Of a stretch of DNA of 64,000 nt, positions 8,780-17,805 are shown in pieces (the first letter of the stretch is position 1; each line of letters starts with the position of its first letter). The notes under the pieces are model-generated. The model did no database searches and was not told the origin of the DNA. It saw only the letters and a list, made by a program, of their open reading frames with translations. This stretch comes from Bacillus sp. FJAT-22090 (GTDB lineage Bacteria > Bacillota > Bacilli > Bacillales_A > Planococcaceae), in assembly GCF_007676755.1 (NCBI RefSeq), contig NZ_VEBK01000010.1:1-64000 (forward strand), given 5' to 3'. Position numbers and translations under genes: made by a program.

Positions 8780-8806
8780 AGAGAGCGATCCTAGGGACCG
8801 CTCTCT
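8780..8806 (-). terminator. Terminator of the sigI-rsgI operon
   Basis: Two 12-base arms (AGAGAGCGATCC / GGACCGCTCTCT, one mismatch) around a three-base loop. On the minus strand TTTTCTGTAATT follows. It lies 10 bp after the rsgI-like stop. Confidence 0.8.
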
Positions 8807-8815
8807 CTTCGCATT

Positions 8816-9691
8816 TTATTGTTTATTTGCATTTTTGCCATGGTTATTATTGTTACCATTATTGTTCTTATTGTTATTACTGTTTTGAGATCTATTTTCT
8901 GAAGGGTGAGATTTTCCTTTGTTATTCTTCTGGGGTTGTTTTTCTGTATTTTTATTTTTATTGGCAGCACTGTTAGGTTTATGTTGTTCTTTATTAGTAG
9001 AACTGTTTTCTTCTTTATCAGGTTTGCTTGTTGATTTTGGAACCATTTGTTTGTTTATAACTGGTGCTTTTGGCTGTTTTTCTTTATTTTCCACAGCTGG
9101 TGGTTCAACTTTTGGAGTGGGCTTTTGTTTATCTTTCTTTCTCTCTTCTACTTTGCTCTTATGCTCGTTTTGGACTTTGATTACGGCTTGTTCGATATGT
9201 TTTTTTAGTTCCTCTTTGCCTTGTTTTTCGTATACAGTCGTAATGTGAAGCTCTTCATTCTCCGGTTCTATTTTCCGCACCACTTTTGCTAGTACGATTC
9301 CAATCGGAAGACCTTCCCATTCATCACTCTCCAAAATAGGCAGTTCATCCAATGAAAGGAGTGAAACAATGTTTCCTTCTTTGTCTACTCCTAGTTTAAC
9401 TCCACTATCCCCTTCTAGCTGAACATAAGCATATGTAGGATTTGTTTGAGAAATAAATGATGCTACCAAAAAAACTAGAAGTACCGCAGCGACAAGCGCT
9501 GGTCCGATGACAAAGGGTTTTAATCGTTTTCGATAAAGACTAGTTGCTGCTATTAAACGAAATTCAGTTTCCTCCCCCATTTCTGGGTCAGTAGAAAGTG
9601 GAATGCCACGAAGAAATTCACCTTCATTCGTTAGAAAAACCATATATTTATCGCTTTTCTCACAAACAATTCCTTTGTACGTGCGCATCAT
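8816..9691 (-). CDS. rsgI: RsgI-like transmembrane anti-sigma factor
   Basis: A 291-residue membrane protein that probably holds SigI inactive. Residues 1-52 match the cytoplasmic RsgI N-terminal domain (YKGIVCEKSDKYMVFLTNEGEFLRGIP). A membrane segment spans 60-80, an extracellular domain about 88-170, and the last 120 residues are a low-complexity Lys/Asn/Gln/Pro tail of the kind seen in wall-spanning RsgI proteins. It has no carbohydrate-binding module. The start overlaps the sigI stop as ATGA, so the pair is co-translated. Confidence 0.88.
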   Translation of the reverse strand: MMRTYKGIVCEKSDKYMVFLTNEGEFLRGIPLSTDPEMGEETEFRLIAATSLYRKRLKPFVIGPALVAAVLLVFLVASFISQTNPTYAYVQLEGDSGVKLGVDKEGNIVSLLSLDELPILESDEWEGLPIGIVLAKVVRKIEPENEELHITTVYEKQGKEELKKHIEQAVIKVQNEHKSKVEERKKDKQKPTPKVEPPAVENKEKQPKAPVINKQMVPKSTSKPDKEENSSTNKEQHKPNSAANKNKNTEKQPQKNNKGKSHPSENRSQNSNNNKNNNGNNNNHGKNANKQ

Positions 9692-10443
9692 ATGATTTCT
9701 CCTTTAACATAGTCTTTTATATAAATGAAATCACTGTTTAGTAGTAAGATGACGGCAATAATATATTTTCTATGCCGCTCCAATGTTTTTCGAGATACCT
9801 CGACCAGTGCTTCGATTTCTTTCATAGGCAGTTTTTTATTGGTTATTAAATAATTATAAAATTCTTCTGAGCTAGCAATTATTTGTGCTAGTTGAAATGC
9901 AGTCTTTCTTGTATCCGCATGTTTTGGTGCTGACTTTGTTAACTCTGCAAATGATAAATTATAGATAGATAACTTTTCGCTGTAACGTTGTAATTCTTCT
10001 CTTCTTGCTATCGTTAATTGTTCTTCTGTATATGTACGAACCGATTGTTCATATAATAAAAAGTGTTGCTCTGACAGCGCTTCTTCCTCTTTTATCGGTT
10101 GTAGTAGTAATACTTTTTCTTTTCTAGATGCTTCTTTTCGAATATAATCGACGATCCGTCGTTTGATAATTAAGTGAGCGAACGTTTGCAAGGAAGCATT
10201 CTGGTCAGCATCAAAAGCCATCACTGCTTCGTGAAATGCATTCATCGCTATACTAAATTCCTCGTCATGTTCATCAATTGAACGTTTGCAAATAAAGGAG
10301 GCCGTTTTTTTCATAAATGGAGTATAGGCAAAAAGGAGGTCATTAAGAACCTCCTCATCACCCGCTTTTGCCTTGCTTGCAAGCTCGCTCCATGATGGAT
10401 TTGTTTTTGTTTTGAATACGCCATAAATAATGGACAAAAGCAT
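9688..10443 (-). CDS. sigI: RNA polymerase sigma factor SigI
   Basis: A 251-residue sigma-70-like factor of the SigI group, linked in Bacillus to heat and cell-wall stress. Region 2 is seen in DEEFSIAMNAFHEAVMAFDADQNASLQTFAHLIIKRRIVDYIRKEA (about 75-125). The C-terminal helix-turn-helix is MKEIEALVEVSRKTLERHRKYIIAVILLLN. It is followed without a gap by its anti-sigma gene. A GGAGGG lies five bases before the ATG. Confidence 0.9.
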   Translation of the reverse strand: MLLSIIYGVFKTKTNPSWSELASKAKAGDEEVLNDLLFAYTPFMKKTASFICKRSIDEHDEEFSIAMNAFHEAVMAFDADQNASLQTFAHLIIKRRIVDYIRKEASRKEKVLLLQPIKEEEALSEQHFLLYEQSVRTYTEEQLTIARREELQRYSEKLSIYNLSFAELTKSAPKHADTRKTAFQLAQIIASSEEFYNYLITNKKLPMKEIEALVEVSRKTLERHRKYIIAVILLLNSDFIYIKDYVKGEII

Positions 10444-10529
10444 ACATACCCTCCGTTCTCACTTCATCCGGACGCCTTTGATTGTATAAGGCATTGCGGT
10501 AAATGAAAAGCGGTTAAATTTAACAATGA

Positions 10530-11246
10530 TTATTTTTCGTCTTTTTTGTTCTTTTTATTTTCTTGTTTTTCGGCTTTATGTTCCGCTTTTAACGCATTAC
10601 GCTCTTCTTTTTGTTTTGCTTGTAGAGCTTTTCGTTCTTCTTTTTGCTCTGCTTGAAGCGCTTTTCTCTCTTCTTTTTCAACAGCTTTTACTTCTTTTTT
10701 AGTAGTATCTTCTTTTACTTTCTCTTCTTCCGGTGCTACTTCAACAGGTTTTTCTACTACTGTTTTTTCAGTTACTGTTTCTACTTTGACTGGCTCCTCT
10801 TTTACAGGCTCCACAATTGTTGGCTCTTCTTGTACAGGTTTCTCAACTTCTGGCTTATCCACTTCTGTCTCTTCTTTTTGAGAAGCTTCAAATTTTGCAA
10901 TTGCACGCTCAGCATTACGTTTAATGGCTGCTTTTGCAGTTTCATTACCCGCATTTTCATATGCTTTTGAAAGTGCTTTTAGGTTTCCAGCAGTATATCC
11001 TTCAGGTATTGTAATGTCGAGCCCAGCAGAATCTTCTGTTGTCACAACTTCTTTTACAGAGTCGCCTGTTGGAACCTCAGTAGTTTTTTCTGGTGTTTTT
11101 TCAGTTACTGTTTCGTTTTGTTTCAGTACATCATTTAGATTAACCGTGTCGAACAAGTTTTCATTTGCCCACGCATAACTACCACCTGTTACTGTTATCG
11201 TTGCTACTAGTAGAGCTGCCCCAGTTTTTTTCCATTTCATCTGCAT
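10530..11246 (-). CDS. Secreted Glu/Lys-rich protein of unknown function
   Basis: A 238-residue exported protein with a signal peptide (cleavage near AWA-NE, residue 28). A small helical domain (GYTAGNLKALSKAYENAGNETAKAAIKRNAERAIAKFEASQ) is followed by an acidic Pro/Glu/Val stretch and a C-terminal coiled-coil of repeated KEERKALQA blocks. GAGGTGA lies seven bases before the ATG at 11246. It is upstream of, and in the same direction as, sigI-rsgI but separated by 86 bp. No known function; a wall- or envelope-associated role is only a guess from composition and neighbours. Confidence 0.8.
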   Translation of the reverse strand: MQMKWKKTGAALLVATITVTGGSYAWANENLFDTVNLNDVLKQNETVTEKTPEKTTEVPTGDSVKEVVTTEDSAGLDITIPEGYTAGNLKALSKAYENAGNETAKAAIKRNAERAIAKFEASQKEETEVDKPEVEKPVQEEPTIVEPVKEEPVKVETVTEKTVVEKPVEVAPEEEKVKEDTTKKEVKAVEKEERKALQAEQKEERKALQAKQKEERNALKAEHKAEKQENKKNKKDEK

Positions 11247-11367
11247 TCTCGAATCACCTCGTATAATATTTTGTCCGTGTTGTTTTGCTCGGACACTCTA
11301 TTATTCGTACAAGCATTTCAGTTTAAGAGGGTCGAAATATTACAGTTAAGATACAAGTTTCTTGTGC

Positions 11368-11386
11368 CAGTAACAATCCTGTAATA
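11368..11386. repeat. Dispersed intergenic element, copy 1 (partial)
   Basis: CAGTAACAATCCTGTAATA, almost identical to 30826-30844 and related to 35271-35308. This copy lacks the left arm of the hairpin seen in the other two. Confidence 0.6.
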
Positions 11387-11393
11387 TACGAAA

Positions 11394-11436
11394 AGAAGAG
11401 GTGTTTCCGTATGATGGAACACACCTCTTCTTTTAA
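11394..11436. terminator. Bidirectional-looking terminator after the PanE-like gene
   Basis: A long hairpin: AAGAAGAGGTGTTTCC pairs with GGAA(c)ACACCTCTTCTT with one bulged base, and T-rich sequence lies on both sides. It ends the minus-strand PanE-like/adc operon. Confidence 0.8.
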
Positions 11437-11445
11437 GCTTTTTTT

Positions 11446-12471
11446 CTAGTCATTTAGTTCTTCAAAAAATTTAATATTGGAATCAAAATTCGTTATTGTT
11501 TGGGTTTCTTCAGCCTGTTTCACTAATTTTACAACCATCTCATTATAAGGTGTCAAAATTCCTTTTTCTGCAGAAAGCTGTGGAACAACCCCATTTATAA
11601 AATCAATTTCAGTCTTCCGTTTCTTTTCCAGATCCTGTAGCATACTTGCCTTTAATAGTCTAGAAGGTTCCATAATAGTACGTAGTGTTTGGATATGCAC
11701 AGGAATATCCTTTTCGCTTTTTATTTCTAATGATGCAACATCAAAGCCATTCATTTCCGCAAATTTTACACCGTTTGCGTGTCCGACTTTGATTGTTTCA
11801 TCTGCTATATGTGCAGCACATACAATACCGATCTCGCTATCAAGTACTCCTCCATATTCTGTGTTAAGTGCAACTGATAAACCGCTAAATGCATTATTAA
11901 TCAAAAGCTTTGACCACTTCGTTCCAATTAGATTATCGGAAATGGTTGTGCCCCCTACAAGGTCCAAAATTGATTTGATCTGCTGTACTCTTTCTGTTAT
12001 TGCACCGTTTAATTCACCAATTTGAAAAGCATATTTCTTAAAGTGGTTGTATTCTGTTGTAAGGCTTGAAACTCCCGGCTCCATAAACGTAGCACCAAAT
12101 TCAACGGACCCAGCGATCACTCGTTCCCGACCAACAATTGCTGCTATTTTTTCTTCAGGTATACCATTTTGTAAGGAGAGTACTACACTTTGTTTTCCTA
12201 AAAATGGTAGCAAGTCTCGTAGGATTGAATCGTTATACAGTTGCTTAGTTAAAAGCAAGACTAAGTCATATATACCTGACATATTGTCAGGAGTAATTGC
12301 TTTCACCTGTGCTTGAAAATCCGTTGTACCGATAATTTTTGCACCTGACTGATTTAATGCATCCACATGAGCTTGATAGACATCAATCAACTCTACATCT
12401 TGTCCTCCAGCAGCAATATATGCCCCAGCAATAGTTCCTAAAGAACCCGCTCCTAAAATTGCAATTCGCAT
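11446..12471 (-). CDS. 2-dehydropantoate 2-reductase family protein (PanE/ApbA-like)
   Basis: A 341-residue NAD(P)H-dependent reductase. The dinucleotide site MRIAILGAGSLGTIAGAYIAAGG opens the protein, KQL(Y) follows the first domain, and GTKWSKLLINNAFSGLSVAL is the conserved ketopantoate-reductase block. ATG at 12471 has a perfect AGGAGG eight bases upstream; an upstream ATG at 12495 lies inside the previous gene. True PanE (pantothenate synthesis) or a paralogue reducing another 2-oxoacid cannot be decided. Pairing with adc rather than panBCD argues for a paralogue. Confidence 0.85.
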   Translation of the reverse strand: MRIAILGAGSLGTIAGAYIAAGGQDVELIDVYQAHVDALNQSGAKIIGTTDFQAQVKAITPDNMSGIYDLVLLLTKQLYNDSILRDLLPFLGKQSVVLSLQNGIPEEKIAAIVGRERVIAGSVEFGATFMEPGVSSLTTEYNHFKKYAFQIGELNGAITERVQQIKSILDLVGGTTISDNLIGTKWSKLLINNAFSGLSVALNTEYGGVLDSEIGIVCAAHIADETIKVGHANGVKFAEMNGFDVASLEIKSEKDIPVHIQTLRTIMEPSRLLKASMLQDLEKKRKTEIDFINGVVPQLSAEKGILTPYNEMVVKLVKQAEETQTITNFDSNIKFFEELND

Positions 12472-12484
12472 TTGAATATCCTCC

Positions 12485-13225
12485 TTATTTTTCAACTAAA
12501 TAATCGTATATAACAGTTGGAGATGCCAGTGTTAATTCTGTTATGATATGGGAAGCCGAGACGACTTCTAGTACAGGTAAATCAGCCATCGGTGCAAGAG
12601 CATGGGCGAACAGTTCTAGCCTAGCAGGACCTGACCAAGCACCGAGTATTTTAATATCCGTAATTTGACTGCGTACCAATTCACAAATTCTTGGATATCC
12701 ATCATATCCTGGCATCTTTTTCAACATATAATTCGGTTTAATGATCTCCTTAAGTGCCTCCGAATGATCAAGCGGAAAATGCTTATACCCCATGGTTGCG
12801 GTAGCTACTCTCAACGTACCATAATCCAACAATCCCACTAAGGTGTCGGAATCTACATTTAAACTAGGTTTGCCCAGTTTTTTAGGGTACGCTGCTATTT
12901 CTCTACCAGATGCGATTGCCGGAAAACTATCTACGTACATTGCGTGGAGGTAATCACCTTCTTCACCCTCAAAGCTTACAGGTACTACCTGCCCGCACTC
13001 TGTGTATGATCCAAGTCCTGTAACATCTGGCATTTTCATTATTTCAAACCTCACGAGCGGATCTTTAATCTCTAATGGTTCTGGAACAATTTTTCTTAAA
13101 CTTTCAAGGTCGGTTCTATATAAAATGTTCAAGTATTCGCGATTATAAAAACGATATGGCCCTACCGGAAATGCCCCCGCATCCAACGGAGTTGTAAACT
13201 GCTTAACCACTTCATCCTTTCTCAT
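12485..13225 (-). CDS. adc: Acetoacetate decarboxylase
   Basis: A 246-residue enzyme of the ADC family, which decarboxylates acetoacetate or related beta-keto acids through a lysine Schiff base. The active-site stretch REIAAYPKKLGKP carries Lys115 and Lys116 at the same numbers as the clostridial enzyme. It heads a two-gene operon with the PanE-like reductase and diverges from a LysR regulator, so induction by a substrate-linked metabolite is likely. The true substrate may not be acetoacetate, since the family is broad. Confidence 0.88.
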   Translation of the reverse strand: MRKDEVVKQFTTPLDAGAFPVGPYRFYNREYLNILYRTDLESLRKIVPEPLEIKDPLVRFEIMKMPDVTGLGSYTECGQVVPVSFEGEEGDYLHAMYVDSFPAIASGREIAAYPKKLGKPSLNVDSDTLVGLLDYGTLRVATATMGYKHFPLDHSEALKEIIKPNYMLKKMPGYDGYPRICELVRSQITDIKILGAWSGPARLELFAHALAPMADLPVLEVVSASHIITELTLASPTVIYDYLVEK

Positions 13226-13311
13226 ATGAATAACACCTTCCCTTTCGATTAAGTTTCAATATTTTCTTTCTTTACTTTTTCCTTCTTCCATTATTTTATA
13301 CCGTAATTTAC

Positions 13312-13356
13312 ATTTATTCTAATATATAATAATATATAAATATATTTATTCTAATA
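13312..13356. promoter_or_regulatory. Direct repeat in the adc / LysR divergent region
   Basis: ATTTATTCTAATA occurs at 13312-13324 and 13344-13356, 32 bp apart (three helical turns), with AT-rich sequence between. It ends 20 bp before the lysR start. LysR-type proteins bind in such divergent promoters; the assignment is inference. Confidence 0.45.
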
Positions 13357-13376
13357 AATAAAAGGAGTGACGGGAA

Positions 13377-14267
13377 ATGGAGTTCCTCCAATTAAAATAC
13401 TTTCAAACGGTCGCCTATACAGAACATATTACGAAGGCTGCCCAACAACTTAATATTGCTCAGCCTTCTTTAAGCCTTACAATTAAGAGACTTGAAAGTG
13501 AATTAGGCACGAATTTATTTCACCGAAAAGGAAGGAATATCGAGTTAAGTTCATCTGGAAAAATTCTTTTAAAACATGTGAATAAGATTTTTACCGAAAT
13601 TGAAAATGCAAAAATGGAAATTCAGTCACAAGAAAAAAATACTCGTGCCATCAAAATATCGATTTCTAATCCGAGATTTCTCACAGGGCTAATCAGTGAT
13701 TATATCGGCCTGCATTCCGGCACGAAAATACAACAGGGAATCGAAGTAAAAAATGAAATACTCACAAGTTTGAAAAAAGGGGATATTGATCTGGGAATAG
13801 CGGGACCTCCAATTGTGGATGAGGAGATAGAAAGCTGTGTACTGGTTGAGGAAGATATCGTACTGGTTCTGCCTTCCTCCCACAAGCTGGTAGGGGAATC
13901 TGAAATCTCGTTAAGCAAAGTAGCCAATGAACCTTTTATTTCTTTAGCTAATAATGAGGAATATAAGGATTTTACAACTACTCTTTGTGAAAGAGCAGGA
14001 TTTACTCCTATTAATAATTTCGAAGTGGACTCTAGTCTATTAGCAGAAATAATTAAGCTAGATCAAGGCGTAGCATTACTTCCCATTTCGGTATGTAACA
14101 AATACGGTTTAAATTACGTTCAAATTAAAGATATTGACCCTATTTATACAGTAGGGCTTTCATGGGTAAAAGATCGTTTGTTATCCCCTACAGTAAAAGA
14201 TTTCCGTGACTTTATCATTTCATATTTTAAAGATAACTACGCTATGTTCAAAGTCCCTAAGCCGTAA
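13377..14267 (+). CDS. LysR-family transcriptional regulator
   Basis: A 296-residue regulator. The N-terminal winged helix-turn-helix (LQLKYFQTVAYTEHITKAAQQLNIAQPSLSLTIKRLESELGTNLFHRKGR) is followed by a periplasmic-binding-protein-like effector domain from about residue 90. AAAGGAGTG precedes the ATG. It diverges from adc and the PanE-like gene, the likely targets. Ends at a shared terminator with the DMT exporter. Confidence 0.93.
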   Translation: MEFLQLKYFQTVAYTEHITKAAQQLNIAQPSLSLTIKRLESELGTNLFHRKGRNIELSSSGKILLKHVNKIFTEIENAKMEIQSQEKNTRAIKISISNPRFLTGLISDYIGLHSGTKIQQGIEVKNEILTSLKKGDIDLGIAGPPIVDEEIESCVLVEEDIVLVLPSSHKLVGESEISLSKVANEPFISLANNEEYKDFTTTLCERAGFTPINNFEVDSSLLAEIIKLDQGVALLPISVCNKYGLNYVQIKDIDPIYTVGLSWVKDRLLSPTVKDFRDFIISYFKDNYAMFKVPKP

Positions 14268-14272
14268 TAAAA

Positions 14273-14311
14273 TAAAAAAAGAGCCACTTTTTAGGAAGTA
14301 GCTCTTTTTTC
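14273..14311. terminator. Bidirectional terminator between lysR and the DMT exporter
   Basis: AAAAAAGAGC(C/T)ACTT faces AAGTAGCTCTTTTTT, with T-runs on both strands and one mismatch in the stem. The right arm lies within the last codons of the exporter gene. Confidence 0.8.
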
Positions 14312-15205
14312 TTGCCGTTTTTTCCATAGGTCTTCCGCTGCACCAGAACCAAGAAGAACCCCTATGATGATTAGGAATAATCCTAAGAAATGACGCACAT
14401 TCAATATTTCTCCTAGGAAAATAGCTGATAGCATGAGAGAGAATAACGGGTTTAAGTTCATAAATATGGCTGATTTGGTTGCGCCGGCTTTTCCGACTGC
14501 ATAGTTATACATGAGATGACCGACCGCTGTGCAGACAATTGCCGAAGCTAAAAACAATCCCCAGAAAAGTGGGGTAGTTTCGGTGAATGCAACAAATCCG
14601 CCTGGCTCCTGTATAAAGCTAATTACTATCAATGCGAATGCACCGACCAACAACATATATGCGGTTAACAGTCTTGGGTCAAGTGTTTTCGCCGCTTTAC
14701 TTATGACCATATAGCTCAGTACTTGCGCCAAAATAGCGAGGAAAACGAAGAAGTCGCCAATATTTGCTCCCCCTGTATCCCCTCCCACTAAAATGGACAC
14801 GCTGAGCCCTGCAAAACCACATACTAAACCTAGCCATTGAAACTTTGTTGGAAAATACTTCAGTATTAATGCTGCTGAGATTGCCGTTAGCATAGGACCG
14901 GTCCCTAAAATTAGTCCTCCATGGGTTCCACTTGTTATCGATAATCCGATATTCAAGAAATAATGATGCAAGACAACATTTGTCAGTGCGCCTAGCAATA
15001 TGTACTTCCATTCCTGCTTCGTTGGCTTGCGAAGGAGTTTCATTCTCCACAATATCAAAAGCACGACTAGTCCTGCACTCAGAACTCGAAAAGCAGTTAG
15101 TGTAACAGGCGGTACTACTGTTACTAAATATTTTAGTATGGGAAGGTTGGCTCCCCAAACGAACATGACGAACACGAGCATGGCATAAATTTTCCATTCT
15201 TTCAT
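14291..15205 (-). CDS. EamA/DMT-family transporter
   Basis: A 304-residue drug/metabolite transporter with ten hydrophobic segments in two EamA repeats; the second begins about residue 160 (NIGDFFVFLAILAQVLSYMVISKA). AAGGAGG precedes the ATG at 15205. It is the last gene of a yhdT-panF-eamA operon, 16 bp after panF. These proteins usually export amino acids or metabolites; the substrate is unknown. Confidence 0.9.
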   Translation of the reverse strand: MKEWKIYAMLVFVMFVWGANLPILKYLVTVVPPVTLTAFRVLSAGLVVLLILWRMKLLRKPTKQEWKYILLGALTNVVLHHYFLNIGLSITSGTHGGLILGTGPMLTAISAALILKYFPTKFQWLGLVCGFAGLSVSILVGGDTGGANIGDFFVFLAILAQVLSYMVISKAAKTLDPRLLTAYMLLVGAFALIVISFIQEPGGFVAFTETTPLFWGLFLASAIVCTAVGHLMYNYAVGKAGATKSAIFMNLNPLFSLMLSAIFLGEILNVRHFLGLFLIIIGVLLGSGAAEDLWKKRQEKRATS

Positions 15206-15221
15206 TTGAGAGCCTCCTTGT

Positions 15222-16667
15222 TTAAAATATATATTTTGTTTTTTTAATCAGTAAGCTAAACACTATATAAGCAAGTAGTGATAAGATTACTGGCACCACG
15301 ACCGTGTGCACACCGAATAGATTGCCGTATGCTTCATTGTAAAAATGCAATGCTATGTAGGACACTATTCCTGTGATCATCGATGCGATCGCTCCGTATT
15401 TATTGCCATAAGACCAGTAAAGACCTAGGACTACTGGCCAAATAAAAGCAGCTTCTAGCCCCCCGAATGCAAATAGATTTAAGAAAATGAGCAGGTCTGG
15501 TGGATTTAATGCCAATAAAAAGACGATGGACCCTAAAATGGTCGTCACTCCAAAGCTTAACCGTTTAATCGATTTCTCGCTTGCATTTGGTTTCATGTAA
15601 TTAATATAAACATCTTTTACAATAGAAGAACTTACTAAAATAAGCAGGGAGTCGACTGTCGACATTATCGCCGCAAGTGGTGCTGCGAGAACAATCCCGG
15701 CAAGCCAAGCAGGAAGAATTTTCAACGCGACGAGCGGGATCACGGTATCCGCCACTTCCACACCAGGTAAAATAGGCCGTGCAAACACACCAATTAAATG
15801 CATATTTAACATAATAAAACCAGTTACAATTGTTCCTATTACTAGAGCGCGATGCATCGAGCGTGTGTTTTTATAAGACATTGCACGTACTGCCATTTGC
15901 GGCAGCCCTACAACCCCTACCCCAACAAGTATCCAAAAGGAGGATACATACGCTGCCGATAAATTTCCATCATTGCCGTATGGCGTCACAAGATTGGGGT
16001 TTTCCGAAAGTAAATCTTGCATAATATTCGGTACCCCGCCCCCAGCAATAATGACTGCGATCAATAAAATAAGCGTCCCGATTACCATAACTCCGCCTTG
16101 TACAGCATCTGTCACCGCAACTGCACGGAACCCGCCGATCACTACATAAACGAGCACGGATACAGCGAAAATAAATAAAGCAGTTGTGTACTTCATACCA
16201 GTTAATGACTCGATTAGTCGACCACCGCCAACCCATTGCGCCGTCATTGCGGAGAATAAAAAGATAATCATGCTTGCCGCTGCAAGCAACACAACCACTG
16301 TACTGTTATAACGCACTTTTAGGAAATCAATTAATGTAATAGCATTGTATCTGCGCGCTAATATTGCGAACTTCTTCCCTAAAATAAGCAACACAAAATA
16401 GCCCGTCACGACTTGCGTCATTGCAAGCAGAACCCAGCCGAAACCCATTGTATAAGCAGTCCCCGGTCCACCGAGAAAACTTGATGCACTCCCATACGTC
16501 GCCACCATGGTCATCGCCAGGACAAAACCACCTAGCTCTCGCCCACCCAAGAAATATTCTTGCAAAAATCCGCCAGTGGATGACTCCATCTTTTTACTAG
16601 ACCAAAAGCCAATGAAAAAAATAACGCCAAGAAACAGAATCATCGGGATGATCACTTGAATATTCAT
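15222..16667 (-). CDS. panF: Sodium/pantothenate symporter
   Basis: A 481-residue sodium:solute symporter with about 13 membrane segments. The early stretch YFLGGRELGGFVLAMTMVATYGSASSFLGGPGTAYTMGFGW and GGFRAVAVTDAVQG match PanF-type members. It begins with an ATGA overlap with yhdT, the usual partner of panF. Sodium-driven pantothenate uptake is expected from the family and the neighbour. Confidence 0.92.
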   Translation of the reverse strand: MNIQVIIPMILFLGVIFFIGFWSSKKMESSTGGFLQEYFLGGRELGGFVLAMTMVATYGSASSFLGGPGTAYTMGFGWVLLAMTQVVTGYFVLLILGKKFAILARRYNAITLIDFLKVRYNSTVVVLLAAASMIIFLFSAMTAQWVGGGRLIESLTGMKYTTALFIFAVSVLVYVVIGGFRAVAVTDAVQGGVMVIGTLILLIAVIIAGGGVPNIMQDLLSENPNLVTPYGNDGNLSAAYVSSFWILVGVGVVGLPQMAVRAMSYKNTRSMHRALVIGTIVTGFIMLNMHLIGVFARPILPGVEVADTVIPLVALKILPAWLAGIVLAAPLAAIMSTVDSLLILVSSSIVKDVYINYMKPNASEKSIKRLSFGVTTILGSIVFLLALNPPDLLIFLNLFAFGGLEAAFIWPVVLGLYWSYGNKYGAIASMITGIVSYIALHFYNEAYGNLFGVHTVVVPVILSLLAYIVFSLLIKKTKYIF

Positions 16668-16924
16668 ACCTCATCCCCCTCTTCTTCAAAGGAAACATCC
16701 TTCAAGATAAACTTCGCTAAAAGAATTACCGTTATTCCCACAAGAATGAACCCAACAATACAGCTATAAAAAAACCAATCCGGAAATCCAAGAATATACG
16801 TATACTCCTCTACCGGTCGTGAACCAAGTCCATATGCAAAGCCGAACCACCAAATAAAGTGAGCAACCGCTAGCCCCACGCCAATGAGGGCCTCCCGATG
16901 CGCTATTTTAAATCTAGGATCCAT
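16664..16924 (-). CDS. yhdT: YhdT family membrane protein (DUF997)
   Basis: An 86-residue protein with two membrane segments (about 14-34 and 50-72) and the family pattern HREALIGVGLAVAHFIWWFGFAYGLG. It is found beside panF in many bacteria and may be a small accessory subunit; its exact role is not known. First gene of the operon; its stop overlaps the panF start. Confidence 0.9.
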   Translation of the reverse strand: MDPRFKIAHREALIGVGLAVAHFIWWFGFAYGLGSRPVEEYTYILGFPDWFFYSCIVGFILVGITVILLAKFILKDVSFEEEGDEV

Positions 16925-16978
16925 ATTCCTCCACTCCTATGTATATATGATTCCTTTAGTATAGCGAAGTTATTTTCA

Positions 16979-17756
16979 GATGTTAATAGTGGATTTTTTT
17001 GGTTTGGGGAATTCGTGTCGTGGTTTGGGGAACTCGCCCGACTTCGGGGAACTCACGTCACGCTTTGGGGAACTCGTGTCACTCTTTGGGGAACTCGCTC
17101 CCTTCTTTGGTGGACTCATCACACTCTTTGGGGAACTCACTCGACTTTGGGGAACTCGTCTCACTCTTTGGGGAACTCGTCACACACTTTGGGGAACTCA
17201 CTCTACTCTTTGGGGAACTCACTCGACTTTGGGGAACTCGCTCCCTTCTTTGGTGGACTCATCACACTCTTTGGGGAACTCGTGTCACGCTTTGGGGAAC
17301 TCATCACACACTTTGGGGAACTCGCTCGACTTTGGGGAACTCGCGCTACTCTTTGGGGAACTCGCTCCACTCTTTGGATAACTCGCCTCACTCTTTGGGG
17401 AACTCGTGTCACTCTTTGGGGAACTCGTCACACACTTTGGGGAACTCACTCGACTTTGGGGAACTCGCTCCCTTCTTTGGTGGACTCATCACACTCTTTG
17501 GGGAACTCACTCGACTTTGGGGAACTCGCGCTACTCTTTGGGGAACTCGCTCGGCTTTGGGGAACTCACGTCACTCTTTGGGGAACTCGCTCCCTTCTTT
17601 GGTGGACTCGTCACACACTTTGGGGAACTCACTCGACTTTGGGGGACTCACGCCACTCTTTGGGGAACTCGCTCCACTCTTTGGATAACTCGCCTCACTC
17701 TTTGGGGAACTCGTCACACTCTTCGGGGAACTCATCACCCATTTTAGGGAACTCAC
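16979..17756 (+). repeat. Repeat array 2 (family A, 19/21-bp units)
   Basis: About 38 units of core TTTGGGGAACTC with 9-nt spacers (gtgtcactc, gtcacacac, atcacactc, gctcccttc and similar) or 7-nt spacers (actcgac), giving 21- or 19-bp steps. A variant core TTTGGTGGACTC recurs always after gctcccttc. The left border GATGTTAATAG (16979-16989) is shared with array 3. Three long frames are open on the same strand (up to 287 codons), which argues for repeat artefacts and against coding. It fills the gap between yhdT and the end of the Pel-type operon. Confidence 0.95.
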
Positions 17757-17766
17757 TATAATTAAA

Positions 17767-17798
17767 AAAGAACCTGCCTCTGTTGTTTGGCAGGTTCT
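17767..17798 (-). terminator. Terminator of the Pel-type operon
   Basis: A perfect 10-bp stem AGAACCTGCC / GGCAGGTTCT with a 10-base loop, followed on the minus strand by TTTTTT, just after the DUF4956 gene. Confidence 0.9.
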
Positions 17799-17805
17799 CC
17801 TATTC

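Noticed and set aside
16898-17761. 287-codon frame with FGELVSL-type heptads in array 2
   Set aside because: All three forward frames are open over the same stretch, there is no ribosome site, and the repeat unit alone explains it.
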